Notes: generated from the letters alone by a model not told the origin. Counted from the stretch's first letter, positions 8,293 through 18,321 are shown. The stretch is DNA of 64,000 bases from Treponema sp. UBA4873 (GCA_002399405.1 DHDP01000002.1:248001-312000), one strand, 5' to 3'. A program made the numbers and translations.

Positions 8293-9948
8293 ATGAACAT
8301 TAAATATACAGAAAAGGGAGCGGTCATGGTATTAACAGCATTAATAGCAGTGTCCATGACAGCCTGTGAGAATAAGATTTCTAAAGCAGAAACTTCTGCA
8401 GTTGGAACGGTATCATTATCAATGGGGCGTCAGACTCTTCAGAATGTGAAACTGCCGGATGGAGATACTTACGAAAATAATGCATATACAAGAATGGCTG
8501 ATAAAGAATTAAATATTAAGATTACAGATGCATTTGAAGCAAATGGTGATGATTATGACAGACAGGTATCTCTGGCATTATCGTCAGGTGATCTGCCTGA
8601 TATTATGAAGGTTGGTTCTCTGGATGAAGTCAAAGAACTATATGATAATGGACTGATTGCAGATTTGACGGAAGTTTATAACAAAGATGCCAGCAACAAT
8701 TTAAAAGCAATTTATAATTCTTATAACGGAAGAGCACTGGATAATGTTACTTATGATGGAAAAATCATGGCACTTCCGGGAACGAATGTAGATTCCGGGC
8801 CAAGCATTGTTTGGGTTCGCAGCGACTGGGTTAAAAAACTTGGAATTACACTGGATGCGGATGGAGACAGATGTATCACAGTTGCTGAGCTTAAAAATCT
8901 GGCAAAGGATTTTTTGAAAGAAAATCCCGGAAAAACAGAGCATCCGGTTGGAATAGCCGTAACTCCGTATCTTACCAGCGGAGATCCGGATGGAACCTAT
9001 ACGATAAATTCCATTGCCTATGCTTTTAATGCGTTCCCGAAGACCTGGTATAAGAAAGATGGAAAACTGATTTACGGTTCTACGACAGCTACTATGAAGA
9101 CAGCTCTTACCACTGTTGCAGCGTGGTATAAGGAAGGAATCATCGATGAACAGGTAGGAACAAGAACGTGGGATGATATTACTGCTCTTCTTGCAAACGG
9201 GCAGACTGGTATTACATTCGGCACATGGCATATTCCGGACTGGCTTTTAAAAAATGTGTATGCGATGGATCCGAAAGCGATCTTTAGTACCTATACAGTG
9301 GAAAATGATGATGGAGTAGTGAACTGTAAACATAATAATGCAACGTCCGGATATATGGTCGTAAATAAATCTTTTGCCCATCCGGAAATTGTAGTTCAAC
9401 TGGCAGATCTTTTTTATGATAAACTGGTAAACGATCCTTCTTTACTGCAGAAATATCCGGACGTAGCTTCTTATATAAAAGATGGTGTAGACGGTTCTGC
9501 ACGGCCAATGAATATTGAAATAAATGCTTCTACTTCACTCATGGATGACTACAGTGATCTGGAGAAATGCTTGAGTGGAAAAATTCCGATTGATAAAGTA
9601 AAAACTGCAGAACAAAGAAGTAATGTAACTGCTATAAAAGGTTATCTGAATGGAGATGCAGATCCGATTGGCTGGTCAAAATATCATTCAAGAATCGGGG
9701 GATTGGGATTAATAAAAAAACTTGAAGACGGAGGAAAGATTACGTGGCTTACTCCTGAATTTCCTTCTACAACAGATACCATGAAAACAAATCAGGCGAA
9801 TCTGGATAAACTGGAGGAAGAAAGATTTATTAAGATTGTAACTGGCGGACTGGATGTAAATAAAGAATTTGATAAATTCGTATCTGATTGGAAAGAACAG
9901 GGCGGTTCAAAAATTACGGAAGAAATTGAGGCCCAGCTTCATAAGTAA
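8293..9948 (+). CDS. ABC transporter sugar-binding lipoprotein
   Basis: The start is taken at the ATG at 8293 because AGGAGG lies at 8276-8281; the in-frame codon at 8254 would add a non-signal-like prefix. The 551-residue product opens with a lipoprotein signal peptide ending VSMTAC, so the cysteine would be lipidated. The body is a large family-1 extracellular solute-binding protein of the LplA type. It heads an operon with two permeases and a GH66 dextranase, so isomalto-oligosaccharides are the inferred ligand. Codon use is more A/T-rich than in the GH32 operon, suggesting separate acquisition, perhaps from a Firmicute. Confidence 0.85.
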   Translation: MNIKYTEKGAVMVLTALIAVSMTACENKISKAETSAVGTVSLSMGRQTLQNVKLPDGDTYENNAYTRMADKELNIKITDAFEANGDDYDRQVSLALSSGDLPDIMKVGSLDEVKELYDNGLIADLTEVYNKDASNNLKAIYNSYNGRALDNVTYDGKIMALPGTNVDSGPSIVWVRSDWVKKLGITLDADGDRCITVAELKNLAKDFLKENPGKTEHPVGIAVTPYLTSGDPDGTYTINSIAYAFNAFPKTWYKKDGKLIYGSTTATMKTALTTVAAWYKEGIIDEQVGTRTWDDITALLANGQTGITFGTWHIPDWLLKNVYAMDPKAIFSTYTVENDDGVVNCKHNNATSGYMVVNKSFAHPEIVVQLADLFYDKLVNDPSLLQKYPDVASYIKDGVDGSARPMNIEINASTSLMDDYSDLEKCLSGKIPIDKVKTAEQRSNVTAIKGYLNGDADPIGWSKYHSRIGGLGLIKKLEDGGKITWLTPEFPSTTDTMKTNQANLDKLEEERFIKIVTGGLDVNKEFDKFVSDWKEQGGSKITEEIEAQLHK

Positions 9949-10005
9949 TATAAAGAGACCGTACAGGTATGGGGTACAATGACGGGAAAAATACAGGAAG
10001 TAAAA

Positions 10006-10944
10006 ATGAAAGAAATTTCAAGGACAGCAAAAACAAAAACGAAGAAGATTGGAACAGAAAAAAAAAGACGGGAATTATATTATCATGGGATGATGTTTCC
10101 GGGAATGATTTTTCTTATTATTTTCAGTTATATCCCAATGATCGGAATTATTATGGCTTTTGAGGACTTTGTTCCGGCAAAGGGGTTGTTTCATTCCAAA
10201 TTTGTCGGATTGAAATATTTTACCTACTTGTTTACGCTGCCGGACATTGGAAAAATCATAAGGAACACTGTCGTAATTGCATTAGGGAAAATTATTCTCG
10301 GGACGCTTATGGCAATCATTTTTGCCGTTTTATTAAATGAAATCCGCATCAGATTTTTAAAAAAATTCATCCAGACGATCGTTTATCTGCCCCATTTTCT
10401 GTCCTGGGTCGTACTGGCTGCTGTTGTGGTAAATATGTTCAATCTGGACGGAATGGTTAATCAGACCTTCTCCTCTCTCAGGCTTCCAAAAGTTAATTTT
10501 CTTGGAAACAGTCATGTGTTCCCCGGATTGATTATAGGAACTGATGTCTGGAAAGAGTTCGGATATAATTCGGTTATTTATCTGGCTGCACTTACTGCCA
10601 TTGATCCGGGGCTGCATGAAGCTGCGGCCATCGATGGGGCAGGCTGGTGGAAGCGTGTATGGCATGTCACCCTGCCGGGAATGCTTCCGATCATTCTTCT
10701 GATGGCAGCTATGAGTCTTACTGGTGTTTTAAGTGCGGGGTTTGACCAGATCTACAACCTGTATTCTCCAATTGTATATGATACCGGAGACGTACTTGAT
10801 ACGTATATTTACCGCATTGGTCTGATCGGCAGGCAGTACAGTTTCGGTTCGGCAGTAGGTTTGTTTCGTTCTGTGATTGGTATGATTTTACTTTTAAATG
10901 CGAATCAATTAACGAAAAAACTGACGGGTCAGAAGATTTTTTAG
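10006..10944 (+). CDS. ABC sugar transporter permease (LplB-like)
   Basis: About 312 residues from the ATG at 10006, preceded by AGGAAG at ideal spacing; an in-frame ATG at 9979 has only a weak site. A Lys-rich cytoplasmic N-terminus is followed by six hydrophobic spans. The LplB signature IIMAFEDFVPAKGLF is present, and the EAA loop reads HEAAAIDGAGWWKRVWHVTLP. It lies about 60 bp after the binding-lipoprotein gene and 10 bp before the second permease. It forms the membrane channel of the predicted isomalto-oligosaccharide importer; no ATPase is encoded in the locus. Confidence 0.88.
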   Translation: MKEISRTAKTKTKKIGTEKKRRELYYHGMMFPGMIFLIIFSYIPMIGIIMAFEDFVPAKGLFHSKFVGLKYFTYLFTLPDIGKIIRNTVVIALGKIILGTLMAIIFAVLLNEIRIRFLKKFIQTIVYLPHFLSWVVLAAVVVNMFNLDGMVNQTFSSLRLPKVNFLGNSHVFPGLIIGTDVWKEFGYNSVIYLAALTAIDPGLHEAAAIDGAGWWKRVWHVTLPGMLPIILLMAAMSLTGVLSAGFDQIYNLYSPIVYDTGDVLDTYIYRIGLIGRQYSFGSAVGLFRSVIGMILLLNANQLTKKLTGQKIF

Positions 10945-10954
10945 GGAGAACGAT

Positions 10955-11848
10955 ATGATTGAAAATAAAGGGATACAATCAAGAATCAGGGTCGTCGTAA
11001 TTTATGAAATTGTACTGCTGCTTGGTCTGTCCTGCTTTTTACCTTTGATTAATATTGTGGCGATTTCGTTAAGCGGCAGTGCAGCCGTAACTGCAAATAA
11101 AGTTAAATTCCTGCCTGTAGGAACAACATTTGCTGCTTATCGGAAGATTATTGAAGACAGTCAGTTCTGGAGGTCTTTTGGCATTTCAACCGTCCGGGTC
11201 ATACTTGCTCTGGTATTAAATATGGTTTTAACAGTTCCAATGGCATATGCACTTACAAAAAACAAAAAAGAATTTACAGGTAGAAGCATTTATATGAATC
11301 TGCTGATTTTTGCCATGCTGTTTAACGGCGGAATGATTCCTACCTATATTCTGGTAAAAAATCTGGGTCTTTTAAATACGGTCTGGTCTTTGGTATTACC
11401 GGGTGCACTTCCGATATTTAATATCATACTGCTGATGAACTTCTTCCTCGGAATTCCGAAATCGCTTGAAGAAGCGGCAGTTATTGATGGTGCAAATCCA
11501 ATCCAGATTCTTATGAAGATCATAATCCCGTGTTCAAAGCCGGTCATGGCAACGGTCGCGTTATTCAGTATTGTCGGAAGCTGGAATGATTTTTTCAGCG
11601 GGCTGGTCTATATACAAAAGATAAAAAATTTCCCAATCATGACATATATTCAGTCTTTGAATGTGGATATACAGGAGATGTTAAGCAGCGGTGCAACAAG
11701 TACTGCTCTGAAAATTGCGACAGAATTGTCAAACAGGAATTTAAATGCGGCAAAGATTGTCGTCGCAGTGATTCCCCTTCTCATGATTTATCCGTTTTTA
11801 CAAAAGTATCTGATTACAGGAATTGTTATGGGATCTGTAAAAGAGTAA
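10955..11848 (+). CDS. ABC sugar transporter permease (LplC/YtcP-like)
   Basis: 297 residues, ATG with an AGGGAGA ribosome site. MalG-type permease: an N-terminal span, a large extracytoplasmic loop, then four or five spans and the EAA loop EEAAVIDGANPIQILMKIIIP. The C-terminus MIYPFLQKYLITGIVMGSVKE is highly typical of YtcP/LplC. It is 10 bp after its partner permease and 3 bp before the dextranase gene, so the whole block is one transcription unit. Confidence 0.88.
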   Translation: MIENKGIQSRIRVVVIYEIVLLLGLSCFLPLINIVAISLSGSAAVTANKVKFLPVGTTFAAYRKIIEDSQFWRSFGISTVRVILALVLNMVLTVPMAYALTKNKKEFTGRSIYMNLLIFAMLFNGGMIPTYILVKNLGLLNTVWSLVLPGALPIFNIILLMNFFLGIPKSLEEAAVIDGANPIQILMKIIIPCSKPVMATVALFSIVGSWNDFFSGLVYIQKIKNFPIMTYIQSLNVDIQEMLSSGATSTALKIATELSNRNLNAAKIVVAVIPLLMIYPFLQKYLITGIVMGSVKE

Positions 11849-11851
11849 AGA

Positions 11852-13804
11852 ATGAAGAGATGGAAAATATTTTTATCGGGGGCAGTTATTTTTTGTGTAA
11901 TGAATACACTGTGTACCGTAACATCGGGAATAATCGAAGATAAAACAGGAAAGGATGCATATACTGTGAATAATAGCGTTTTTATTGATACGACAGACAA
12001 GGCAATGTATAAACCGGGAGATGTTGTTTTTCTGACAGGAAAAATTACCGTGTCCGCAGGCAAAGAACTGTCAAATCCGAATTTAGTAACAAAAATATAT
12101 CATCTGGAATCTGAAGTTGATCAGATGAATGAACCAGTCGCGTTAAAACGAGGAGGAAGCAGGATTTTCAGAATTAAATGGCAGTCCCCTTCTGCAACGG
12201 ACTATACGGGGTATTTAATAAAAGTGGAACTGCAGGACTCAAATGGAACTGTTCTTGCGTCAGATACTATCGGAGTAGATGTATCGTCTGACTGGACAAA
12301 GTTCCCGAGATACGGATATGTATGCAGATATGAAGCTGCTGTTGATACCGCAGAAAAAATAAATAAGATGAACCGCTTTCACATAAACGGGATTGAATAT
12401 TATGACTGGCAGTATCTTCACCAGAAACCATTACCGGATACTTCGACAAGAGATAATCCTGGCACATGGGAGGACTGGTCAGGACGTGTCATTGACGGAA
12501 ACACCGTTGCATCCTACATAGAAGAAGCACATGAAAAAGACATGATAAATATGGGATATGACATGATCTATGCAGGTACAAACACATTTTTTAATGATGA
12601 CTCTCCGGAAAATAATACAAAAGCCGCATCATGGCGGATTCTGTTTTCACGGGATAACCCGAATTACAACAATGCAAAATACGACGACGGGGATCATTTA
12701 TTTCATTTTAATATGGGGAACTCTCCATCAGGAAACGGACGCCTGTATTTTTTTAATCCTTTGAACAGGGACTGGCAGAAATATATTTTTGCCGAGGAAA
12801 ATCATATTTTTACGGTGCTTGATTTTGACGGCTGGCATGGAGATACTGTTGGCGACTGGGGAAAAATGACCGATGTTCACGGAAATCCGTTAGGGTATGA
12901 TGAGAACGGAAATTCTGTTTATTATGTAAAAGATACGTACCGGAGTTTTTTAAATGCAGCAAAAGCAGCGTTAGGTAGTAAGTATCTTTCGTTTAATCCG
13001 GTCGGCGCTCAGGGGATTGAACAGGCGGATACTAGTAATGAGGATGTACTGTATGCGGAATTCTGGCCGTGGGACAAGGATTTGAATGGAATTACCTATG
13101 ATACGTATTCTTCTATTGTAACTCAGGTAGAACGATCGATGAAAGAAAGTATACCGTATTCGAAGGATGGTAAAGGAAAATCTCTCGTTGTAAAAGCCTA
13201 TGTGAACTATAACAGAACAGAAGGATTCATGAATAATCCGGCAGTGTTGTTGTTTGATGCAGCTGTTTATGCAGCCGGAGGTTCGAGACTTGAATTAGGA
13301 GACGGAGACCGAATGCTTCATAAAGAATATTATCCTGACGATGATATTCTGATGGATGATGAACTAAGGGCGGAAATGATCCGGTGGAATGATTTTGCAG
13401 TCGCGTATGAAAATATATTACGGGATGGACAATCAACCGTTGGACATGAGGTCGATGTTAATGATTATAAGTGCAGTAAAACTGGCGAAAGCAATAAAAT
13501 CTGGACGTATACAAGAGAAGATACTACGTATGAAATCCTGCATTTAATTAACCTTCTAGGAACGGATAATACATGGAGGGATGCAGATGGAACGAAAAGC
13601 AGGCCGGAAGAAGTATCCGGACTGAAGGTGAAATATTATACTGACAAAGATATTTCCCATATATATCTGGCAAGCCCGGATCTGAATAACGGCTGCAGTA
13701 CAGAACTGGCTTTTGAAAAAAAAGGAACGTATTATACATTTACTGTTCCATCATTGGAGTTCTGGGATATGATTTACATGAAGGTATTAGTTCCGGACAG
13801 GTGA
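11852..13804 (+). CDS. GH66 dextranase / cycloisomaltooligosaccharide glucanotransferase family
   Basis: 650 residues with an N-terminal hydrophobic segment (about 6-26) that is a signal peptide or anchor. Residues ~40-145 form a beta-sandwich. The TIM barrel begins with the family-typical FHINGIEYYDWQYLHQKP (about 176-193). The nucleophile region is TVLDFDGWHGD, with the catalytic Asp near 326, and the acid/base Glu is in YAEFWPWD near 403. The enzyme cleaves alpha-1,6-glucan chains, releasing isomalto-oligosaccharides for the adjacent importer. The sequence does not separate a hydrolase from a cyclising transferase: the extra CBM35-like insertion typical of many cyclising enzymes is not evident, so simple dextranase is favoured. 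Last gene of the rightward operon. Confidence 0.85.
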   Translation: MKRWKIFLSGAVIFCVMNTLCTVTSGIIEDKTGKDAYTVNNSVFIDTTDKAMYKPGDVVFLTGKITVSAGKELSNPNLVTKIYHLESEVDQMNEPVALKRGGSRIFRIKWQSPSATDYTGYLIKVELQDSNGTVLASDTIGVDVSSDWTKFPRYGYVCRYEAAVDTAEKINKMNRFHINGIEYYDWQYLHQKPLPDTSTRDNPGTWEDWSGRVIDGNTVASYIEEAHEKDMINMGYDMIYAGTNTFFNDDSPENNTKAASWRILFSRDNPNYNNAKYDDGDHLFHFNMGNSPSGNGRLYFFNPLNRDWQKYIFAEENHIFTVLDFDGWHGDTVGDWGKMTDVHGNPLGYDENGNSVYYVKDTYRSFLNAAKAALGSKYLSFNPVGAQGIEQADTSNEDVLYAEFWPWDKDLNGITYDTYSSIVTQVERSMKESIPYSKDGKGKSLVVKAYVNYNRTEGFMNNPAVLLFDAAVYAAGGSRLELGDGDRMLHKEYYPDDDILMDDELRAEMIRWNDFAVAYENILRDGQSTVGHEVDVNDYKCSKTGESNKIWTYTREDTTYEILHLINLLGTDNTWRDADGTKSRPEEVSGLKVKYYTDKDISHIYLASPDLNNGCSTELAFEKKGTYYTFTVPSLEFWDMIYMKVLVPDR

Positions 13805-13834
13805 GGTTTTTATGACAGGGGTGTTCTGTACAGT

Positions 13835-15547
13835 TTATTGCGGAGCATTTTTTTTGATCCGCAAAGTTACAGAAGTTCCCCTGTTTTTGGTCGAACGATA
13901 AGTCAGACCGTAAGCAGTACCATAATAGAGCTGAATCCTTTGTTGAATATTGCTGATGCCATACCCTTTGCTTTTGCCCGTCAGAATGTCCCTGCACTCG
14001 CTTGGTTCCATACCGCAGCCATTGTCCATCACATTTAATAAAATATCATCTTTGTCAAAACTTATGGAAATCGTCAGAATATTTTTTCCGGGAGTCTCTT
14101 CATGATCAAAACCATGAAGAATCGCATTTTCAGCTAATGGCTGTAAAACGAAATTCGGAATACAAAACAATAATGCATTTTCATCAATATTATAGACAAC
14201 CTCAAAAGAATACGAATGCATGATCTGTTGAATCTGTATATAAGCCTGTACGTTTTTTAATTCGTTTTCAAGCGTAATAATGTTTTTTCCTTTGTTCAGC
14301 ATCGTCCTGTAAAAAGTTGAGAGGAGCAGAGCCATCTGACTGATGTCTTCCTGCCCTGCCATAATCGCTTTCCCGTTGATAAGGGACAGGCTGTTATAAA
14401 GAAAATGCGGATTAATCTGTAACTGTAAAATCTGAAGTTCATCTTTCTGCTGCCTGATTTTGGCAAGCAGGACTTCATTAATTAAATAGTTCAGTCGTTT
14501 TGTCATACTGCGGAATGCTTGTATCATTTTTCCTACTTCATCATTGCTGTCCGAAGTAACGGTAATTTCATAATTTCCTTTTTCAACCTGCATGATATTT
14601 TGTACCAGTTTTTCTAAAGGAGAAACGATACTATTTGAAATTTTTGCACTAAAAAAAGTAATAAATAAAATACAAAGGACTATTATAAAAAGGACTATAT
14701 ATTTCATCTGATTGACAACCGTAGTGATCCGGGTAACCGGACGGTATAATATGCAGATCCACCCGGTATTGTTAATAGGGGAAGAACGCTCAATCACATA
14801 TTTGGAAGAACCATCCTTTGAAAAAACTGTATCCTCCGTGTCATCTGCTTTCATGCCATTAGACTGATACTGATAAAAAACCGTATTTCCGGAATCCGTG
14901 ATAAAAAGACCGTAATCAGAATCAAAAAGAGATTTTGCAGACTGGAATATTTTAGACATATCTATGGTAAGACAGACTATGCTTGTCTCTTTTGAATGCA
15001 TATAGATTTTACATGCCAGATAAAGACTCTGCCTGTCATCAGATAATTCAAAAACGGGACTGAATGAGTGACAGGTATCATGATACCACGGCATACCGTA
15101 TGCTGCCGTAAGTCCCCGTAAAACGGAGTCATGTGGATATATCGCATGGTCCGTATAGATACAGATATTGGAAATATCCATATTCAGAGAAGATATCGTA
15201 AGAAAAAGCGGGTCAATAGTATCCCGGTACGCAAGATACATTTCAAAGTTCGTGTTGTATTGCCTGATAAGGGCTGCACGGATATTTTCATTCCATGCAA
15301 TAAGTTTTAAGATGTTAAGATACGTGGATAATTTGCTGTTTAACTGTTTTGTTTCTCCGTTTAAGGTTTCATGAATTGCAAGTTTTTCCCGTTCGGTTAA
15401 TTGTTTCTTTTGCTGAAAATAAGAAAAAAAACCTAACATCATAACGGGAATCAAACTGATAATCAGACAGACAAGAATAACTTTTTTCCTGAAAGAAAAA
15501 TCTTTTAAAGAAACCGGTTTGAATCTTTTGGAAAAGGCGTTATTCAC
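13835..15547 (-). CDS. Sensor histidine kinase, YesM/LytS type
   Basis: 570 residues starting at a GTG, overlapping the end of the response-regulator gene by 8 bp. Layout: membrane span (~25-45), extracytoplasmic sensor domain (~50-280), second span (~285-305), HAMP linker (about 308-360), then the His_kinase box LQINPHFLYNSLSLINGKA with the phospho-acceptor His, and a HATPase domain with N-box PLAENAILHG and G-box DNGCGM and SKGYGISNIQQR. YesM kinases pair with YesN regulators and often control polysaccharide import operons. It converges with the dextranase gene and probably senses a dextran breakdown product or the bound receptor (inference). Confidence 0.9.
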   Translation of the reverse strand: MNNAFSKRFKPVSLKDFSFRKKVILVCLIISLIPVMMLGFFSYFQQKKQLTEREKLAIHETLNGETKQLNSKLSTYLNILKLIAWNENIRAALIRQYNTNFEMYLAYRDTIDPLFLTISSLNMDISNICIYTDHAIYPHDSVLRGLTAAYGMPWYHDTCHSFSPVFELSDDRQSLYLACKIYMHSKETSIVCLTIDMSKIFQSAKSLFDSDYGLFITDSGNTVFYQYQSNGMKADDTEDTVFSKDGSSKYVIERSSPINNTGWICILYRPVTRITTVVNQMKYIVLFIIVLCILFITFFSAKISNSIVSPLEKLVQNIMQVEKGNYEITVTSDSNDEVGKMIQAFRSMTKRLNYLINEVLLAKIRQQKDELQILQLQINPHFLYNSLSLINGKAIMAGQEDISQMALLLSTFYRTMLNKGKNIITLENELKNVQAYIQIQQIMHSYSFEVVYNIDENALLFCIPNFVLQPLAENAILHGFDHEETPGKNILTISISFDKDDILLNVMDNGCGMEPSECRDILTGKSKGYGISNIQQRIQLYYGTAYGLTYRSTKNRGTSVTLRIKKNAPQ

Positions 15548-16670
15548 AGGAACCTTCCTTTCCGCTTGACGGATTGCGGAATCTTTCAGGGGTTGTACCG
15601 AACTGGTTCTGGAATATTTTACAAAAATAGGAAGGATTGGGATAACCCACCTGAATACTAATATCAGCTATTTTCATATTCGTATGGAGCAGCAGTTCCT
15701 GTGCACGCTGAATCCGTATCTGACGGATATATTTGTTAATGGATTCTCCTGCAGTCTTCGTAAATATATTACTGAGGTAATTAGGGCTTAAATAAACCAG
15801 CTCTGCGAGTGCATCAAGACTCAGGTCTTCTCTATAATGCTGATTGATATACTGTTTTACCAGACTGACCGCATAATTTGTTTCTTCAGGATTCTGATTC
15901 ATAAGGGATACAGCTTTATCAAGATATGTTTCCAGTAAATGGCTGATATCATAGAAGTGCTGGAAAGAATAAATTTTCTTTGCAGATTCTTCAAATTCCG
16001 ACTCACCGAGAGTAACACAGCTGGACATTAAAACCTTTAGCAGGGAAGTACATGTATAACGGATATAAATGTGGGATATTTTTGTTGCAGATGCATATTT
16101 ATTCAGTAATTCATGAACAAGAGACGTAAGCTGCTCAGGCTGTTTCAGCTTAATGGCAAGGTTAATATTTTGTAATAATAAAGTATCCTCTTCGGAAGAA
16201 CCGGAGGAATCTGCAGAATCTGTTCCGGCCAGGTCAGTACATCTTTCGTGGAAGCTGGATTCAATATACTGTTCTGATTTTGAGAACTCAATTATCCGGG
16301 AATCCAGACGTTTTATGATATCCGTAAGCGCTTTATGAAATTCAGCCGGATTTACAGGCTTTAATATGTAATTTACGGCTTTTAAAGAAAGTGCATTTTG
16401 TACATAGGTAAAGTCATCATGACCACTGAAAAATAAAATTTCTATATCAGGAAAATCCTTTTTAGTTTCTGTTGCCAGTTCGATTCCATTTAAAAACGGC
16501 ATTTGTATGTCACTTAATAAAATATCGACATGTTTTTTTTGAATGGCAGTTAATGCTTCTTTTCCGTTCCGGGCTTCTAAAATAATGAGATCTTTGTGAA
16601 AATCCCTCAGCAAAAAACGGATGAGTGCCCTTTCATTTGCTTCGTCATCCGCTATCAGTAATGTATACAT
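15540..16670 (-). CDS. Response regulator with AraC DNA-binding domain, YesN type
   Basis: 376 residues. Receiver domain at the N-terminus: ADDEANE acidic pocket, phospho-acceptor Asp in VDILLSDIQMPFLNG, Thr/Ser switch in LFFSGHDDF, and Lys in YILKPVNP. A helical linker (~130-270) leads to an AraC-type double helix-turn-helix (SLDALAELVYLSPNYLSNIF and IADISIQVGYPNPSYFCKIF). It is the first gene of a two-gene operon with the overlapping YesM kinase. The most plausible target is the promoter region near 8200 for the dextran operon. A TATAAT-like element is visible upstream on the minus strand (16715-16710) but without a good -35, as expected of an activator-dependent promoter. Confidence 0.9.
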   Translation of the reverse strand: MYTLLIADDEANERALIRFLLRDFHKDLIILEARNGKEALTAIQKKHVDILLSDIQMPFLNGIELATETKKDFPDIEILFFSGHDDFTYVQNALSLKAVNYILKPVNPAEFHKALTDIIKRLDSRIIEFSKSEQYIESSFHERCTDLAGTDSADSSGSSEEDTLLLQNINLAIKLKQPEQLTSLVHELLNKYASATKISHIYIRYTCTSLLKVLMSSCVTLGESEFEESAKKIYSFQHFYDISHLLETYLDKAVSLMNQNPEETNYAVSLVKQYINQHYREDLSLDALAELVYLSPNYLSNIFTKTAGESINKYIRQIRIQRAQELLLHTNMKIADISIQVGYPNPSYFCKIFQNQFGTTPERFRNPSSGKEGSCE

Positions 16671-16882
16671 TAGTTTTTTTTGCCCTCGCTTATCTATAAT
16701 AATAGGGTAATTATATCATTAAACTGACTATTACTCCGGATAATAATTTTTTTTCTACGGCAGATATGGCTAAACCTACTCGAACCTGTTTCCTTATATA
16801 AGCTGCGGATTACTATACTGAGCCCGTAAAATATGACGGGAAAAAACACTACGATAAAGTATGCAGACCTCCTGTTATCATC

Positions 16883-16906
16883 CTGAAGTAATTATAATTA
16901 CTTCAG
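16883..16906. terminator. 24-bp perfect palindrome, possible terminator
   Basis: The arm CTGAAGTAATTA (16883-16894) is followed without a gap by its exact reverse complement (16895-16906). It lies directly after the stop codon of the leftward fragment ending at 16903. It is A/T-rich and has no strong T-tract, so an operator is equally possible. Confidence 0.35.
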
Positions 16907-17250
16907 AAAGTCAGTTTCTTTTCATTTTTGACGCCATCGTCAACTGTAAAGTATACTGTATATTTTTGCTTCATAAAGTTTCCAACATCACTGGAAAACG
17001 GATGAAAGAAAAAATTGAGCGAGTCGTTTTCTGCTGTAATTCCATTCAGAGCAAGAAAGGGATTGGAAACCGGGTATTTTATTCCATTTTTAATTCGTAT
17101 CTTCAAATCATTTTTTGAAAGATTTTCCTTCTTATAAAAGATACTGCCGTTTGCAGTTTCATCTGAAAAAATGATGGTTGACGGATATGTTTCATCTGTA
17201 AATTTTTCCTGCGTAAGCCTTAGACAATGACTGCACAAGTACTGAGGCAA
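16903..17250 (-). pseudogene. Unrecognised ORF remnant downstream of the topoisomerase relic
   Basis: A minus-strand frame of up to 115 codons. Its 5' part overlaps, in another frame, the last readable piece of the topoisomerase III relic. I do not recognise its sequence (FSDETANGSIFYKKENLSK and so on), and no ribosome site precedes any start codon. It could be the frameshifted tail of the same gene or an unrelated fragment. It is entered because it fills a stretch otherwise without a gene, not because expression is likely. Confidence 0.25.
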
Positions 17251-18321
17251 AGTCAGTGTATGTCACTGTTCTTTGATTTCTTTGCTGTACGGATTCATTT
17301 AAATACCCCATATATTTCCAAGTATGCGACACTGTACTATTATTGTATCTTTTCAGTCTGAATTTATCAAGAAAAAGCTGTACGTTATCATCACCCATAA
17401 CTCTGCTCGGAGTACGCGGATAAGACAGACATTTATACGTTTCGTATAATTTCTATGCAATTGAAAGTGTCTTTTCCGGTGAATAATCAAATGTCTTAGC
17501 CGCTGCCTGCTGTAATGCAGTTATATCAAAAAGAGACGGCGTATGCCATATCTTTGTCACAATTTTTGCCTCTGCTTTTTCCACCTTTTTACCGCTCAGG
17601 TATGCAGCCGCCTGCTTCAGGTAACTGGCTTTCAGAAGTAAAATCCGTTTTATCGGTCTGCGGATTGATTAGTGATGATTTTATAGAGTTCCCATCGACG
17701 TCTTCGATAAGGACATCAAATGTCTCATACGACACAACTGCAGCAAGTACGGTGGTTTGGACCCGTCCGACCGTCATCAGCTGTTTTGTGCTCAGTGACA
17801 CAAACTCCGTCAGGGAGAAGCCAGTCTGCCTGCAGTCGGGCTTCTCCCTGACGGAAAAGCATATCGTAATCTGTTCATTTTTTTACATTTTCAAACCCGC
17901 TTTTAATAACGCTTTCGGTCAGTGCTTCAGAAACCCAGAAACGGAAAATACTGTCCGAAGATGTAATACCGGCTTCCCGGAGAGCGGTACGGGCAATGAG
18001 TTCTCCTTCTCTGTCTGCGTCCGTTGCGATTATTATTTCATTTTTCCGGTATTTCTGTAGCATTCCATGTACGACTGCAGCCTGTTTTGCAGTAGCAGTT
18101 TTTCTTTTATATACGTATTTTTCCGGAATAACCGGTAGGTAATCAAAAGACCATTTTTTCTGACTGGTATAGTAATCTGGCCCTGCAAGTTCATATAGAT
18201 GTCCGACACAAAAGGTAATAATAGTATCGTCATTCTGGTAATACCCGTCATGCCGTTCTGCATGAAGCGCTTTTTCAAAGTCTGCCGCAACAGACGGTTT
18301 TTCAGTAAGTATGATTCTCAA
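17192..18321 (-). pseudogene. DNA topoisomerase III (TopB-like), broken into fragments
   Basis: The intact 5' piece (18321-17875) encodes 148 residues of a type IA topoisomerase Toprim domain: MRIILTEKPSVAADFEKAL, the GHLYEL motif and the metal-binding IIATDADREGE. The frame then stops. A second piece (17801-17589) carries the region around MTVGRVQTTVLA, equivalent to the VGRVQTP segment, so several hundred residues are missing. A third frame continues with KIVTKIWHTPSLFDITALQQ and LSIA-stop-KLYETYKCLSYPRTPSR; the stop (TAG, complement of 17453-17455) replaces what should be Gln. A fourth piece (17398-17192) starts MGDDNVQLFLDKF. There is thus an internal deletion, at least one frameshift and a nonsense change. 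TopB homologues are common in conjugative elements, which fits the region. Confidence 0.8.
17806..17855. repeat. 17-bp perfect inverted repeat at the topoisomerase deletion point
   Basis: Arms 17806-17822 and 17839-17855 are exact reverse complements (core GTCAGGGAGAAGCC and its complement) separated by 16 bp. The element sits between the Toprim fragment and the GRVQT fragment, exactly where the gene has lost its middle. Confidence 0.85.

Noticed and set aside
17806..17855. Integron attC site
   Set aside because: The arms lack the conserved attC core (RYYYAAC/GTTRRRY) and are perfectly complementary, unlike attC.
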